Origin: Anoxybacillus amylolyticus
GTDB lineage: Bacteria > Bacillota > Bacilli > Bacillales > Anoxybacillaceae
Direction of reading: 5' to 3'
Assembly: GCF_001634285.1 (NCBI RefSeq)
Contig: NZ_CP015438.1
Coordinates: 2,120,001-2,184,000, forward strand
DNA length: 64,000 nt
Part shown: positions 35,431-44,174 of the stretch, piece by piece
Layout of the letters: every line of letters begins with the position of its first letter
How positions within the stretch are numbered: position 1 is the first letter of the stretch
The notes under the pieces: model-generated
The model's input: only the letters and a program-made list of their open reading frames with translations
Told to the model about the DNA's origin: nothing
The model's database searches: none
Position numbers and translations under genes: made by a program

Positions 35431-36528
35431 ATGAAACAATTTATAATTCGTCTATTTGTATTCGCTAGTTTATGGCTTGGGTATTTATATGAGCACTTTC
35501 AGCACAATAGCAAGCTTCCGGCGATTTTATTCATAAGCGCCTGTGCCATTAGTGCTTATTTTTTTCTCGCAATGACTAAACGTCCACTTCTGCTATTCGT
35601 TTTCATCGACTGTCTTCTTTTGCTAGAGGAATCTCTTCATCCGCTCGCGAACAATATGTACATCTTGCTACTGCTTCTTTATCTTTATGTGGAGGCAATT
35701 TTTCAATTGAACGTTTCAGCGTTTCGTGTATTTGCGGCCATCACTTTTTCCTGTTCAGCCGTTGTCACGTTTCTCTGGCAACCGAACGAAAGCGAATGGC
35801 TCATTGCATTTGCCATTTTTTCCGCCATCGCTATCGTTTTGAATGAATACGTAAAGGAACGTGAAGAACAAAAAGAAATGTACCAACAACTATTAGGAGA
35901 ATATCGGCGCCTAAAGCGCTCCTACTATGAAACAGAGCGAGCGGCACGGCTCGAAGAACGGACGAGAATTGCCCGCGACATTCATGATTCCGTCGGCCAT
36001 AAATTAACGGCCTTGCTCATGCAGCTAGAAATGTTGTCTATTCGTGAACGGAAAGAAGAATATAAGCAACTGCAAGCACTTGTGCGCGAAAGTTTAGAGG
36101 AAACACGACAAGCAGTCAAAGCACTGCAAACAGAAGAAAATGCTGGTATTTCCTCGGTTTTGCAATTAATTCGGAAATTAGAGTCAGAAAGTCATATTAT
36201 GGTTCATTTTACTACAAAACAAGGGGCGTTAACAGCAAAGCTATCGAATGAGCAAAATATCGCCCTTTACCGCGTCATTCAAGAAGCGCTGACCAATGCG
36301 ATGCGCCATGCTCAATCACGAGAAGTGTTTGTCACATTAGGAAAATCAGCCGTTGGCGATTTAGAATTTTCCATCAAAAACCGGATTGCACAACCGAAGC
36401 CGTTTCAGCTTGGGTTTGGACTAACAAATATGCAGGAACGCATCAAGCAAATCGGGGGTACCGTGCATATTTTCCAAACCGATAGTGAGTTTACCGTCCA
36501 AGGGACGATTCCAATCAAGGAGGGGTAA
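35431..36528 (+). CDS. lnrJ: Sensor histidine kinase (LnrJ/YfiJ-like)
   Basis: A 365-residue NarL-group histidine kinase. Residues 1-140 hold five or six membrane segments with little outside the membrane, so it may sense membrane-active compounds. A linker helix leads to the HisKA_3 box ARLEERTRIARDIHDSVGHKLTALLMQLEM with phospho-acceptor His185. The ATPase domain shows N-box ALTNAMRHAQSREV near 285 and a G box LGFGLTNMQERI near 330. The response regulator gene starts 2 nt after its stop. Order and domains equal B. subtilis lnrJK-lnrLMN (yfiJKLMN), which responds to linearmycins; ligand identity here is inferred only. Confidence 0.85.
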   Translation: MKQFIIRLFVFASLWLGYLYEHFQHNSKLPAILFISACAISAYFFLAMTKRPLLLFVFIDCLLLLEESLHPLANNMYILLLLLYLYVEAIFQLNVSAFRVFAAITFSCSAVVTFLWQPNESEWLIAFAIFSAIAIVLNEYVKEREEQKEMYQQLLGEYRRLKRSYYETERAARLEERTRIARDIHDSVGHKLTALLMQLEMLSIRERKEEYKQLQALVRESLEETRQAVKALQTEENAGISSVLQLIRKLESESHIMVHFTTKQGALTAKLSNEQNIALYRVIQEALTNAMRHAQSREVFVTLGKSAVGDLEFSIKNRIAQPKPFQLGFGLTNMQERIKQIGGTVHIFQTDSEFTVQGTIPIKEG

Positions 36529-36530
36529 AG

Positions 36531-37163
36531 GTGATCCACATTTTGTTAGCAGAAGATCAAGCGCTTGTCAGACAAGGGTTGAAAATGATGATTGAGCAAG
36601 ATGAACAGCTGAAAGTCATCGCAGAGGCAGCAAATGGACTAGAAGCTGTACAACAAATAGAAACTCGCCTTGTCGATCTTGTGCTAATGGATATTCGCAT
36701 GCCTGGCATGAACGGATTAGAGGCAACGAAAATCATAAAAAAACGGTGGCCACATATTAAAATTTTAGTGTTAACAACGTTCAACGATGATGAGTATGCG
36801 GTTCAAGCATTGAAAGACGGAGCGAGTGGGTTTTTGCTAAAAACGACAGAACGCCAAAAGCTTATTGACGCCATTTATAGCTGTATGAAAGGAGGGGTGA
36901 CGATTCATGAAGAAGTAGCAGCGAAAGTGGTGCCCCGCCTCTTAGAACATTCAAAACGAGAACCAGTAACCGTTCCGTTAACCCCGCGTGAGCTTGCCAT
37001 TACCCAATTAGTTGGGGAAGGGAAAACAAACAAAGAAATTGCCGCGATTCTTCATTTGTCGATCGGAACCGTCAAAAACCATATTACGCAAATTTTACAA
37101 AAATTAGAATTGCGCGACCGGACACAATTAGCCATTTATGCGATTAAACACGATCTTGTATAA
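36531..37163 (+). CDS. lnrK: NarL-type response regulator (LnrK/YfiK-like)
   Basis: A 210-residue response regulator. The receiver domain has acidic residues in LLAEDQALVRQG, phosphorylation site Asp54 in VLMDIRMPGMNG, and Lys near 104 in FLLKT. The C-terminal LuxR helix-turn-helix is LTPRELAITQLVGEGKTNKEIAAILHLSIGTVKNHITQILQKL near 147-190. The start is GTG 36531 after AAGGAGGGG. It is followed by a terminator and then by the efflux genes it probably activates. Confidence 0.88.
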   Translation: MIHILLAEDQALVRQGLKMMIEQDEQLKVIAEAANGLEAVQQIETRLVDLVLMDIRMPGMNGLEATKIIKKRWPHIKILVLTTFNDDEYAVQALKDGASGFLLKTTERQKLIDAIYSCMKGGVTIHEEVAAKVVPRLLEHSKREPVTVPLTPRELAITQLVGEGKTNKEIAAILHLSIGTVKNHITQILQKLELRDRTQLAIYAIKHDLV

Positions 37164-37190
37164 CCGTCTTATTGGACGGTTTATTTTTTT
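37162..37190 (+). terminator. Terminator between lnrK and lnrL
   Basis: AACCGTC (37162-37168) pairs with GACGGTT (37175-37181), followed by TATTTTTTT. It separates the regulator pair from the efflux operon. Confidence 0.8.
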
Positions 37191-37271
37191 AGAAAGTGAC
37201 TAAAGTCATAGCTCTGTTCGCAAAACGATGACGGAAGATAGTAAGCAGCCAAGGAAAAATATCGTACGATA
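37191..37271 (+). promoter_or_regulatory. Upstream region of lnrLMN with palindromes
   Basis: Contains TGACTaaAGTCA near 37197 and the perfect 12-bp palindrome TATCGTACGATA (37260-37271) shortly before the lnrL ribosome binding site. Either could be bound by the response regulator; no clear -35/-10 pair stands out. Confidence 0.4.
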
Positions 37272-37298
37272 CATACGAGAACGGAAGGAGGAGAAAAA

Positions 37299-38231
37299 AT
37301 GTTAGAAGCAGTAGAACTAACGAAACAATTTAAACAAACCAAGGCGGTCGATCGGGTCAATTTATATTTAGAACAAGGAGAAATTGTTGGATTGCTTGGC
37401 CCAAATGGAGCCGGCAAATCAACGACCATTTCGATGCTCTCGACGTTAATTCCCCCATCGAGTGGGGATGTTCGCTTTCATCAAAAGAGCATCTTGAAAA
37501 ACCCAGCAATGCTTCGCAACGTGTTAGGAATCGTTCCGCAAGAAATTGCGCTCTATTCTGATTTATCCGCAAAAGAAAATTTGCAGTTTTTCGGAAGCAT
37601 CCATCGGTTATCCGGTGCACAGCTTCAAAAAAAAGTCGGGGAAGTATTGGAGCTCATCGGACTAACCGACCGACAAAACGATTTAGTGAAACACTTTTCT
37701 GGGGGAATGAAACGGCGGTTAAATATCGGTGCTGCCCTTTTACACGAACCGAAGCTACTCATTATGGATGAACCGACTGTCGGGATCGATCCGCAATCCC
37801 GCAACTATATTTTAGAAACAGTGAAGCGGTTAAACGAAGAAAAACAAATGACTGTTCTCTACACAAGCCACTACATGGAAGAAGTCGAGTTTTTATGCAA
37901 CCGCATTTACATTATGGATAAAGGCTCCATTATCGCATCAGGAACAACAACCGAGATTAAAAACATTTTGTCCGCAGAGCATACGGTCGAACTAAAAGTC
38001 GAAAAACTAAACGAATCGTTTTTGCACGCATTGCGTACACAGCCAGTCGTTCGTCATATCGCTATCCAAGACCGAGTCATTACGGTGTTGTCCCCAAAAG
38101 AAGTGAACATCTTCCGCCTATTATTTCAATTAGCGGAACAAACAGATGCCGTACTGACATCGATCGAAATTAAAACACCGACACTAGAAGATGTATTTTT
38201 GCATCTGACCGGTCGAGCATTACGTGATTAG
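37299..38231 (+). CDS. lnrL: ABC transporter ATPase (LnrL/YfiL-like)
   Basis: A 310-residue ATPase. Walker A GPNGAGKST near 34-42, Q-loop GIVPQEIALY near 83, signature FSGGMKRRLNIG near 131, Walker B LLIMDEPTVGID near 150 and H-loop YTSHYMEE near 188. The C-terminal part ends IKTPTLEDVFLHLTGRALRD, as in drug-exporting DrrA-type ATPases. It overlaps the first permease gene and is likely to energise export of a membrane-active antibiotic. Confidence 0.92.
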   Translation: MLEAVELTKQFKQTKAVDRVNLYLEQGEIVGLLGPNGAGKSTTISMLSTLIPPSSGDVRFHQKSILKNPAMLRNVLGIVPQEIALYSDLSAKENLQFFGSIHRLSGAQLQKKVGEVLELIGLTDRQNDLVKHFSGGMKRRLNIGAALLHEPKLLIMDEPTVGIDPQSRNYILETVKRLNEEKQMTVLYTSHYMEEVEFLCNRIYIMDKGSIIASGTTTEIKNILSAEHTVELKVEKLNESFLHALRTQPVVRHIAIQDRVITVLSPKEVNIFRLLFQLAEQTDAVLTSIEIKTPTLEDVFLHLTGRALRD

Positions 38232-38241
38232 GGGGATCGGA

Positions 38242-39510
38242 ATGATTGGAACGTTTGTCAAAAAACAGTTGTTATTGTTTGCCAGAAACCGTCATGAATT
38301 ACTTGTTCTTCTCGGGATGCCGTTTGTATTGATTACGATTTTAGGTTTTGCGCTTGGAAATATCATGGATGGGGATCACGCTGCAATTCACGCAAAAATT
38401 GCGTTTGTTAACGAAGGGGACGAACAAAAAGAACTGCAAGCATTTACGCGTGAAATAGAAACAATAAACATTCCAAAAGAAAAAAAACAAATGCTAATCG
38501 AAGCCGCTCATTCGATCGCACCGATTACCGTACTAAAACAAGGCGTGTTTGGCGATAAATCAGTAAAAAAATATATTCGCATCATTGATGTACCACCAGC
38601 TCAACTAGAAAAAGTCCGCCAAAAGGACAGCTACGCCGCAATCATTCGCGTGCCGAGTGGATTTACGTACAAGATGCTACAATACATGCTTTTGCAAAAA
38701 GACGAACACCCTCGCTTATTTTTTTATACCAACGAGGAAAAAGCGTGGACAGCTGAAATGGTAGGGCAAATTCTTTCTGCGTTTCAACGACACTATTCGC
38801 TAGCTGCCACTCTTGGCAAGGCAGGGTTAGCCGATCGTTCCTCGTCGATCGTTGACGTTCATGTAAATGGAAAAATGGAAACTGTAAGGAAAAAAGAACC
38901 GATTCGGGCAATGACTTATTATACGGTCGGAATGAGTGTCATGTTTGCTCTATATATCGCTTCAAACGTCGGAAGTTATGCGTTTGAAGAAAAGCTCTCG
39001 CACGTATTCGACCGGATGTTGTTAGCCAACGTGTCAAGATGGTCGTATATGGCAGGTATTTTCCTTTCAGCAACGCTCCTTGCATGCTTGCAACTCTTTA
39101 TTTTGTACGGATTAACGTCGATCCTATATGACATTACATGGGCTGATATCCCTGCATTTTTCATCGTGACCTTATCGCTTGCGCTAACGGTCGGCGGGTT
39201 AGCCGTGTTATTGACCGCGTTGAATTTCCGGATCAATTCCGAACAAGCGTCACGCTTTTTCCAAACCATTCTCGTGACGATGTTTTCGCTTGTTGGCGGC
39301 AGCTATTTTCCTGCTGGCCAATTATCCGATTTCATCAGCACGCTCGGAACGTTAACACCGAACGGAGCAAGCATGAACGCCTATTTAAAACTGCTACAAG
39401 GGTACCATTTTAACGACATTGCCCACTCGGTCATATATTTATCCCTTTTTAGTATCACGACATTGTTGTTATCAATATGGGCTTTTCCGAAAAGGGGGAA
39501 CGAATCGTGA
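38242..39510 (+). CDS. lnrM: ABC-2 permease (LnrM/YfiM-like)
   Basis: A 422-residue permease: an N-terminal membrane segment (residues about 20-38), a long extracytoplasmic domain of about 190 residues, then five further segments with YYTVGMSVMFALYIASNVGSYAFEEK at the second. The start ATG 38242 follows GGGGGATCGGA; the open frame begins at 38224 inside lnrL. The start of lnrN overlaps its stop. It forms the transmembrane part together with LnrN. Confidence 0.88.
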   Translation: MIGTFVKKQLLLFARNRHELLVLLGMPFVLITILGFALGNIMDGDHAAIHAKIAFVNEGDEQKELQAFTREIETINIPKEKKQMLIEAAHSIAPITVLKQGVFGDKSVKKYIRIIDVPPAQLEKVRQKDSYAAIIRVPSGFTYKMLQYMLLQKDEHPRLFFYTNEEKAWTAEMVGQILSAFQRHYSLAATLGKAGLADRSSSIVDVHVNGKMETVRKKEPIRAMTYYTVGMSVMFALYIASNVGSYAFEEKLSHVFDRMLLANVSRWSYMAGIFLSATLLACLQLFILYGLTSILYDITWADIPAFFIVTLSLALTVGGLAVLLTALNFRINSEQASRFFQTILVTMFSLVGGSYFPAGQLSDFISTLGTLTPNGASMNAYLKLLQGYHFNDIAHSVIYLSLFSITTLLLSIWAFPKRGNES

Positions 39511-40607
39511 TTAGCATTTTATCCACGAAATTCCGACTATTTTTAAGAAACCCTTGGATGGTCATTATTATGTCGATCGTTTGCATTGTGATGGCATCCG
39601 TTATTGGTGCTTCTAGTGAAAAGAGAATAAAAGTACCGGTTGCTAGCACCCTTGCTTCGCACGAAACAAACGAACTCCTTCATTCGCTGAACAAGTCGCC
39701 ATCGTTCCGCTTCGAACTAATGGAAGAAAGCAAAATGCGTACGCTCGTTGAAGAAGGAAAAGTAGAAGCAGGACTCGAGCTTTCCAACCATGATTTTACG
39801 TTGATCATCACCTCGCAAACAGGAAATACGTTTTTTCTACGGCAGTATGTCCAAAAAGTATATAGCGAAAAAGAGCAAGCAAATGCCATTGCTACACACG
39901 CACACATTCCAGTCGAACAGGCTGCCAATATCGTAAATGAAGCAAAAGAGCATCCTGCGTTCACAGTGAAAACGATGAATTTCCGCGGAAAGCATGCAGT
40001 GATGGTCGATCCACAAATGCAGCCAATTTTCGGATTTTCCCTCTTTTTCGTTATTTATACTGTGGCATTTCAAGTGCTGCAACTATTGAAAGAAAAACGC
40101 GAAGGGGTGTGGAACCGAATGATTCTTTCGCGTCTCAAAAAATGGGAAATATACACGGGGAATCTGCTGTATAGTTTTATGATTGGCTACCTTCAAGTCG
40201 TACTCATTTTCTCCGTATTTCGTTTTGGGCTAGGCATTCGTTTCCACGGGCAATTTGCCGAATTGCTCATCTTGTTAGTGCCATACGTATTTTCAATCGT
40301 CGCCTTTTCGATTTTGCTTGTCGGACTCGTGAAAAATGAGCAACAGTTTCAAGCGCTTATTTCTTTACTTGCCGTCAGCATGGCGATGATTGGGGGGGCG
40401 TATTGGCCTTTAGAAATTGTTTCTTCTAACGCTTTATTAGCACTATCAAAAATCGTTCCATTGACGTACGGCATGGAACTACTCAAAGGGGCTGCTGTCT
40501 ATGGTCGTTCCATTACGGAATTGCTGTACCCGATGAGCATCTTATTTTTCATGGGCGTCGTATTCACCGGAATTGGTATTAACCTTGTGGAACGAAAAAA
40601 CGGCTAA
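39507..40607 (+). CDS. lnrN: ABC-2 permease (LnrN/YfiN-like)
   Basis: A 366-residue permease homologous in plan to LnrM: one N-terminal span, an external domain of about 150 residues, then five spans including FGFSLFFVIYTVAFQVLQLLKEKREG. The start is GTG 39507, overlapping the lnrM stop (GTGA) and 8 nt behind GGGGGAAC; the open frame extends 10 codons upstream without support. It is the last gene of the operon, followed after about 45 bp by the end of an IS605-type element. Confidence 0.87.
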   Translation: MISILSTKFRLFLRNPWMVIIMSIVCIVMASVIGASSEKRIKVPVASTLASHETNELLHSLNKSPSFRFELMEESKMRTLVEEGKVEAGLELSNHDFTLIITSQTGNTFFLRQYVQKVYSEKEQANAIATHAHIPVEQAANIVNEAKEHPAFTVKTMNFRGKHAVMVDPQMQPIFGFSLFFVIYTVAFQVLQLLKEKREGVWNRMILSRLKKWEIYTGNLLYSFMIGYLQVVLIFSVFRFGLGIRFHGQFAELLILLVPYVFSIVAFSILLVGLVKNEQQFQALISLLAVSMAMIGGAYWPLEIVSSNALLALSKIVPLTYGMELLKGAAVYGRSITELLYPMSILFFMGVVFTGIGINLVERKNG

Positions 40608-40649
40608 AAGATTGGCAATCGCCCACCTATCAACGATAAGCGATCAGTG

Positions 40650-40765
40650 ACATGCTCCCACCACCTACGCTTCGCTTAGAGGTGGGGGCTTCTCAGGTAA
40701 TCCCATCTCATGACGGGAAGTTGACTGAGCGATCCCCGTGTGTCCCACGGTTCGAGGACAAGTTA
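40650..40765 (-). ncRNA. Presumed omega RNA of the IS605-type element
   Basis: The 3' region of tnpB down to the right-end hairpin, on the minus strand, is where TnpB guide RNA normally arises. It contains CCGTGGGACACACGG, able to pair, and the terminal hairpin. The assignment is positional. Confidence 0.45.
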
Positions 40766-41872
40766 GGCTATCGCTAATCGTTTCATGCCCTCATGTTTGA
40801 TATTGATTGCCGCATTGACGTCCCTGTCGCTCTCGAATCCACATTCACAGCGGAATGTACGCTCAGAAAGCGATAAAGATTCCTTTACTTGACCGCAACA
40901 TGAACAAGTTTTAGATGACGGAAACCACTTATCTATTTTGATAAGCTTTTTCCCTTGCTCCTCTAACTTGTATTGGAGAAATGTCGTGAACATCCCCCAG
41001 CCGTTGTCATGAACGCTCTTGCCGAAATTCAGGACTTGCGACATCCCTTTCATGTTGAGGTTTTCGATGACCACGCAATCATACTGTTTCGCTAATTCGT
41101 ATGATTTTTTGTGTAGAAAGTCTTTTCGTTGGTTCGCTATTTTCTCATGTAGCTTCGCTACTTTCAAACGCTGTTTGTGCCAACGATTAGAACCCTTCTT
41201 TCGGCGTGATAATATCCGTTGTTCTTTCGCTAATTTTTCCAATGCTTGCCGATAGAAACGAGGATAATTGGCTCTCTTACCCTCGCTATCGACATACAGC
41301 GTATTCATGGAAAAATCAAGCCCAACAACCGTTTGTATTTCTTTTGGTACAGGTTGATGTTCGTACTCTGTAAGAATAGAAACATAGTATTTTCCTGTTT
41401 TTGTTTTCGTGATCGTACAAGCCTTGATGATATGGTGGGCAGGAATCTCCCGATGTTGCTTGAACTTGACCCATTTCAGTTTGGGTAACTTGATATAGCC
41501 ATCTGAAAGTTGAATATTGCCATTGACCACATTTGTGGTGTACGACTGTTTCGCCTTGCGGTTTTTGAACTTTGGAAATCCAGCACGACCCGAAAAGAAA
41601 TTTTGAAACGCTTTCTGCAAATTCAATTGGGCGTTTGCCAGCGCAAGGCTATCCACTTCTTTAAGCCAAGGAAACTCCTTTTTGTACTTGGCAGGGGTCG
41701 GAAATGTTTGTTTTTTCAAAGCTTCTTTGTCGTCTTTGAACTTTTCATAAATTTGTATGCGTTCTTCAAGCATTTTGTTATAAACGAAACGGACACAACC
41801 GAAGGTTTTGGCAAGCAGCTGTTCTTGTTCTTTTGTTGGGTACAGACGGAATTTATATGATTTGTTTACCAT
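40763..41872 (-). CDS. tnpB: TnpB RNA-guided nuclease (IS605 OrfB)
   Basis: A 369-residue TnpB, complete. The N-terminus YKFRLYPTKEQEQLLAKTFGCVRFVYN is the usual helix-turn-helix start. RuvC residues are Asp186 in VVGLDFSMN, Glu270 in CVVIENLNM and Asp351 in SDRDVNAAINI; zinc ligands are Cys323, 326, 342 and 344. It follows the broken tnpA by 12 bp. It differs in size and sequence from the other TnpB at 32902. Confidence 0.95.
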   Translation of the reverse strand: MVNKSYKFRLYPTKEQEQLLAKTFGCVRFVYNKMLEERIQIYEKFKDDKEALKKQTFPTPAKYKKEFPWLKEVDSLALANAQLNLQKAFQNFFSGRAGFPKFKNRKAKQSYTTNVVNGNIQLSDGYIKLPKLKWVKFKQHREIPAHHIIKACTITKTKTGKYYVSILTEYEHQPVPKEIQTVVGLDFSMNTLYVDSEGKRANYPRFYRQALEKLAKEQRILSRRKKGSNRWHKQRLKVAKLHEKIANQRKDFLHKKSYELAKQYDCVVIENLNMKGMSQVLNFGKSVHDNGWGMFTTFLQYKLEEQGKKLIKIDKWFPSSKTCSCCGQVKESLSLSERTFRCECGFESDRDVNAAINIKHEGMKRLAIA

Positions 41873-41884
41873 ATCGACACCACA

Positions 41885-42283
41885 TCACTTCATCCCTTGA
41901 TTTTCTATATATTTTTTTATTACTTCAAGGATGGCACCGCCTGTTGTAAACAGGAAAAAATTTCTTGATCAAAAATATTCTTTTCACAGTTTTCTTTTCA
42001 CTTGCGGAAAATGCTTTTTAATCAGTCGAGAACTTGCACTTTTATAGGCATTGATGAACTTTGATAGTTCACTATTCGGATGTGCTTTGAACAAAATATG
42101 CACATGGTCCATATCGTGATTCCATTCGACCAAGGAAATATTGTAATTTTTCCCCAATCTCGCAAACATATCTTTTGCATAGTCAGATATGGTATCATCA
42201 ATCACTTGTCTGCGATATTTTACCACCAGAACAAGATGATAATACAACAGGAATACTGAATGGTCATTACTGTCTAATTTAAT
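41885..42283 (-). pseudogene. tnpA: IS200/IS605 TnpA transposase with two in-frame TGA codons
   Basis: An HUH tyrosine transposase. In one frame it reads HSVFLLYYHLVLVVKYRRQ, the HUH motif DHVHIL, FPQVKRKL, then stop, KEYF, stop, SRNFFLFTTGGAILEVIKKYIENQG. Comparison with family sequence (KLWKEYFWS) puts tryptophan at both stop positions, so TGG became TGA twice (41984-41986 and 41969-41971). The catalytic Tyr of KKYIENQ lies behind the stops. No ATG/GTG was found at the expected start, only TTG at 42247 internally. Neighbouring genes end at TGA and use TGG for Trp, so recoding is unlikely. Confidence 0.85.
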
Positions 42284-42427
42284 TTATACAACAACCTTTC
42301 ATTTTTCTAATACTGATTATATCATAACACAAAAAAAGAAACAACTCATACCTACGCCTCACCGAAATTCATCTCCCACTTTCACTTCGTTTAGAAGTGG
42401 GAGACTTCTTTCGGAAAGAGGTTAAAT

Positions 42428-42457
42428 CCTCTCCCTCGCCAATACGCGAGGGAGAGG
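42428..42457. terminator. Perfect 12-bp hairpin downstream of the YhfC-type gene
   Basis: CCTCTCCCTCGC (42428-42439) pairs with GCGAGGGAGAGG (42446-42457) around CAATAC. It lies 18 bp past the stop of the YhfC-type gene; the T-run after it on the minus strand is short (ATTTAA). Confidence 0.6.
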
Positions 42458-42474
42458 TTCATTCCAGCCGAAAT

Positions 42475-43254
42475 TCAAGAAAAACAATCGAACTTTTCTG
42501 CTATACGTCGAATGAAGACAAGCGAAGCGAAGGCAATCAAAGCGAGAATCGTTTCTACAATCCAAACGTTTGAAATGATTTTCACTTGATATAACGCAGG
42601 AACAACGTCAATTAACGCATGAATCAAAATCGCATATATTACATACAAAAATTGACCTTTCTTCACTCCATATAAAACAAGAAGAGAGAGCGCAACATGG
42701 TTCGCAATCGCAAACGTTCGCTCGATGCCACCTAATACATACATCCAATCAGGCTGATTTAACATGGTTTTGAGCATCTCCACTTGTGTAGAGGGAAGAG
42801 AGGAAGCAATTTGCTCAAACTGACCTGTTTGCACGAGATGAGAAATGACCATCATATTCACAGCGCTAAAAGCACCAATGAGCACGGCTTCCATCCCTCC
42901 ATGTCCTAAACCGAATGATAATCCATCCCCGTATGCCCGATTGTTTTTTAACATGAAACGAAATCCGACATATCTCCCGATCTCTTCAAATATCCCAGCC
43001 GCTAACGCTCCGTAAGCGACAAATGCCCAAACGCTACTTGTTCCTTTTAACGATGTGCCGCTTGGATCGACTACAAGGAAATGGAGCACTTTCTCGAACA
43101 CTTGCGAAAATAAAACGAAAATAAGCAAGCCAACACCGAACGCTTTCCAAGAAAACCAGCCCTTTTTTCGTCCATATATGATAAGCACTAAAGGAACAAA
43201 CAAAGAAAGAAACAACTGAATAAACATCCCAAACAAACCGATCTCTCCCTTCAC
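42475..43254 (-). CDS. YhfC-type intramembrane protease-like protein
   Basis: A 259-residue membrane protein with seven or eight segments. IFEEIGRYVGFRFML near residue 92 and GLGHGGMEAVLIG near 120 contain the Glu/His motifs of glutamic-type intramembrane CPBP/YhfC proteases. The frame opens with GTG 43254, overlapping the sdpI stop (GTGA); a TTG about 6 codons later lies behind AAGGGAGAG and may be the real start. Its place behind sdpR-sdpI suggests a part in the same immunity or stress response. The substrate is unknown. Confidence 0.78.
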   Translation of the reverse strand: MKGEIGLFGMFIQLFLSLFVPLVLIIYGRKKGWFSWKAFGVGLLIFVLFSQVFEKVLHFLVVDPSGTSLKGTSSVWAFVAYGALAAGIFEEIGRYVGFRFMLKNNRAYGDGLSFGLGHGGMEAVLIGAFSAVNMMVISHLVQTGQFEQIASSLPSTQVEMLKTMLNQPDWMYVLGGIERTFAIANHVALSLLVLYGVKKGQFLYVIYAILIHALIDVVPALYQVKIISNVWIVETILALIAFASLVFIRRIAEKFDCFS

Positions 43255-43877
43255 TTATGAGAAAATATATACGACTGGACAAACAGATAAATCGTGCCGA
43301 TCAATACGATAATCAGGAGAATGGCAAAGCGCCACATGCTTTCGGCAAATATAGTGAGCATAATGAGTCCCCCCATGATGACAAACACTTTTCCACCGAC
43401 ACGATGCGTTTTTTGCCAAACCTCCTCATTTTCCAATGTCCAAGGGGTACGAATTCCGAAAAAGTAATTCGGTTTAATTTTCGGCATATAATTGCCAAGA
43501 ACAATAAACAACACCCCAACCCCAATTGGCACAACGACATCGACTTGCACAGGAAACCCCATATTGTATGCGAGTGTTACTACATGTAGACTAAACAAGA
43601 ATAGGACAAATACATGCAAAAAAACGCGATATACTTTTGCGAATTTTTTATAGTTTTCTTTTCGTGGATCAAGCTTCGGCAAGAAGATAACGAGAACGAC
43701 AATTCCTGTTAAAAATATCGGAAATAATAATGCGCCCCACCATTTGTTCGTAAAGCTGTCTGCTTCTCCTGCAGCGTTCCAATGAATCGCTATTTCGTGC
43801 GGCAAATATGGAATCGCAATGAAACTCAATACGTAGCTACATGCAATGAGAATGATAATAAACCAATACTTTTTCAT
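43251..43877 (-). CDS. sdpI: SdpI-family immunity/signalling membrane protein
   Basis: A 208-residue protein with six membrane spans. The N-terminal DUF1648 part is PYLPHEIAIHWNAAGEADSFTNKW near 25-48, and the SdpI part contains NYMPKIKPNYFFGIRTPWTLENEEVWQKTHRVGG near 130-163. In B. subtilis SdpI protects against the SdpC toxin and captures SdpR at the membrane. Here the pair sdpR-sdpI overlaps as TAATG, but no sdpABC toxin genes are in the window. That makes it an orphan immunity system or a more general sensor. Confidence 0.9.
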   Translation of the reverse strand: MKKYWFIIILIACSYVLSFIAIPYLPHEIAIHWNAAGEADSFTNKWWGALLFPIFLTGIVVLVIFLPKLDPRKENYKKFAKVYRVFLHVFVLFLFSLHVVTLAYNMGFPVQVDVVVPIGVGVLFIVLGNYMPKIKPNYFFGIRTPWTLENEEVWQKTHRVGGKVFVIMGGLIMLTIFAESMWRFAILLIIVLIGTIYLFVQSYIFSHK

Positions 43878-44152
43878 TATTTATCACCTTCTTTTTGTAA
43901 TATATCGTAAAACCAACTCATTAAATCTTGGAAAACCGTTGTGTTTAATGAGTAATAAATATGCTGCCCAACACGTCGATCTTCCACTAAATCGGCTTGT
44001 TTTAATATTTTCAAATGATGGGAAACACTCGGCTTTTGCATATCAAAATGGTCGGCAATTTCCCCTGCCGTCAAGTCCCCTTTTTTTAGGATCGACAAAA
44101 TTTTCCGGCGGTTCGGATCGGCAATCGCTTTAAACGCCTCATTAAACGACAT
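43877..44152 (-). CDS. sdpR: ArsR-family autorepressor SdpR
   Basis: A 91-residue ArsR/SmtB winged-helix repressor. It contains MSFNEAFKAIADPNRRKILSIL, the recognition region HFDMQKPSVSHHLKILKQADLV, and the wing GQHIYYSLNTTVFQD; no metal-binding cysteine cluster is seen. ATG 44152 is chosen because GGTGAG precedes it and it matches SdpR size; the frame opens 4 codons earlier with TTG. It presumably represses its own operon through the palindromes at 44175-44240. Confidence 0.9.
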   Translation of the reverse strand: MSFNEAFKAIADPNRRKILSILKKGDLTAGEIADHFDMQKPSVSHHLKILKQADLVEDRRVGQHIYYSLNTTVFQDLMSWFYDILQKEGDK

Positions 44153-44174
44153 CTTTCTCACCAACTTTCTTTTA

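Larger units (their letters stand above)
40645..42415 (-). mobile_element. IS605-type element, tnpA (broken) then tnpB (intact)
   Basis: Two genes in the same orientation. The right end has a hairpin CCACCACCT with AGGTGGTGG-like pairing (40655-40688); the left end has CTCCCACTT (42373-42381) with AAGTGGGAG (42395-42403), followed by CTTTCGGAAAG. Such subterminal palindromes are the recognition sites of HUH TnpA. Ends are approximate because no target duplication is made. With tnpA broken it cannot move by itself. Confidence 0.85.

Noticed and set aside
41885-42283. UGA read as tryptophan (recoding) in tnpA
   Set aside because: Both TGA replace Trp, which is suggestive, but other genes here use TGG for Trp and end in TGA; simple mutation is enough.
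24000-42420. Genomic island or prophage
   Set aside because: IS elements and repeats are frequent, but the genes between them are ordinary chromosomal operons; no integrase, phage structural genes or att repeats were seen.
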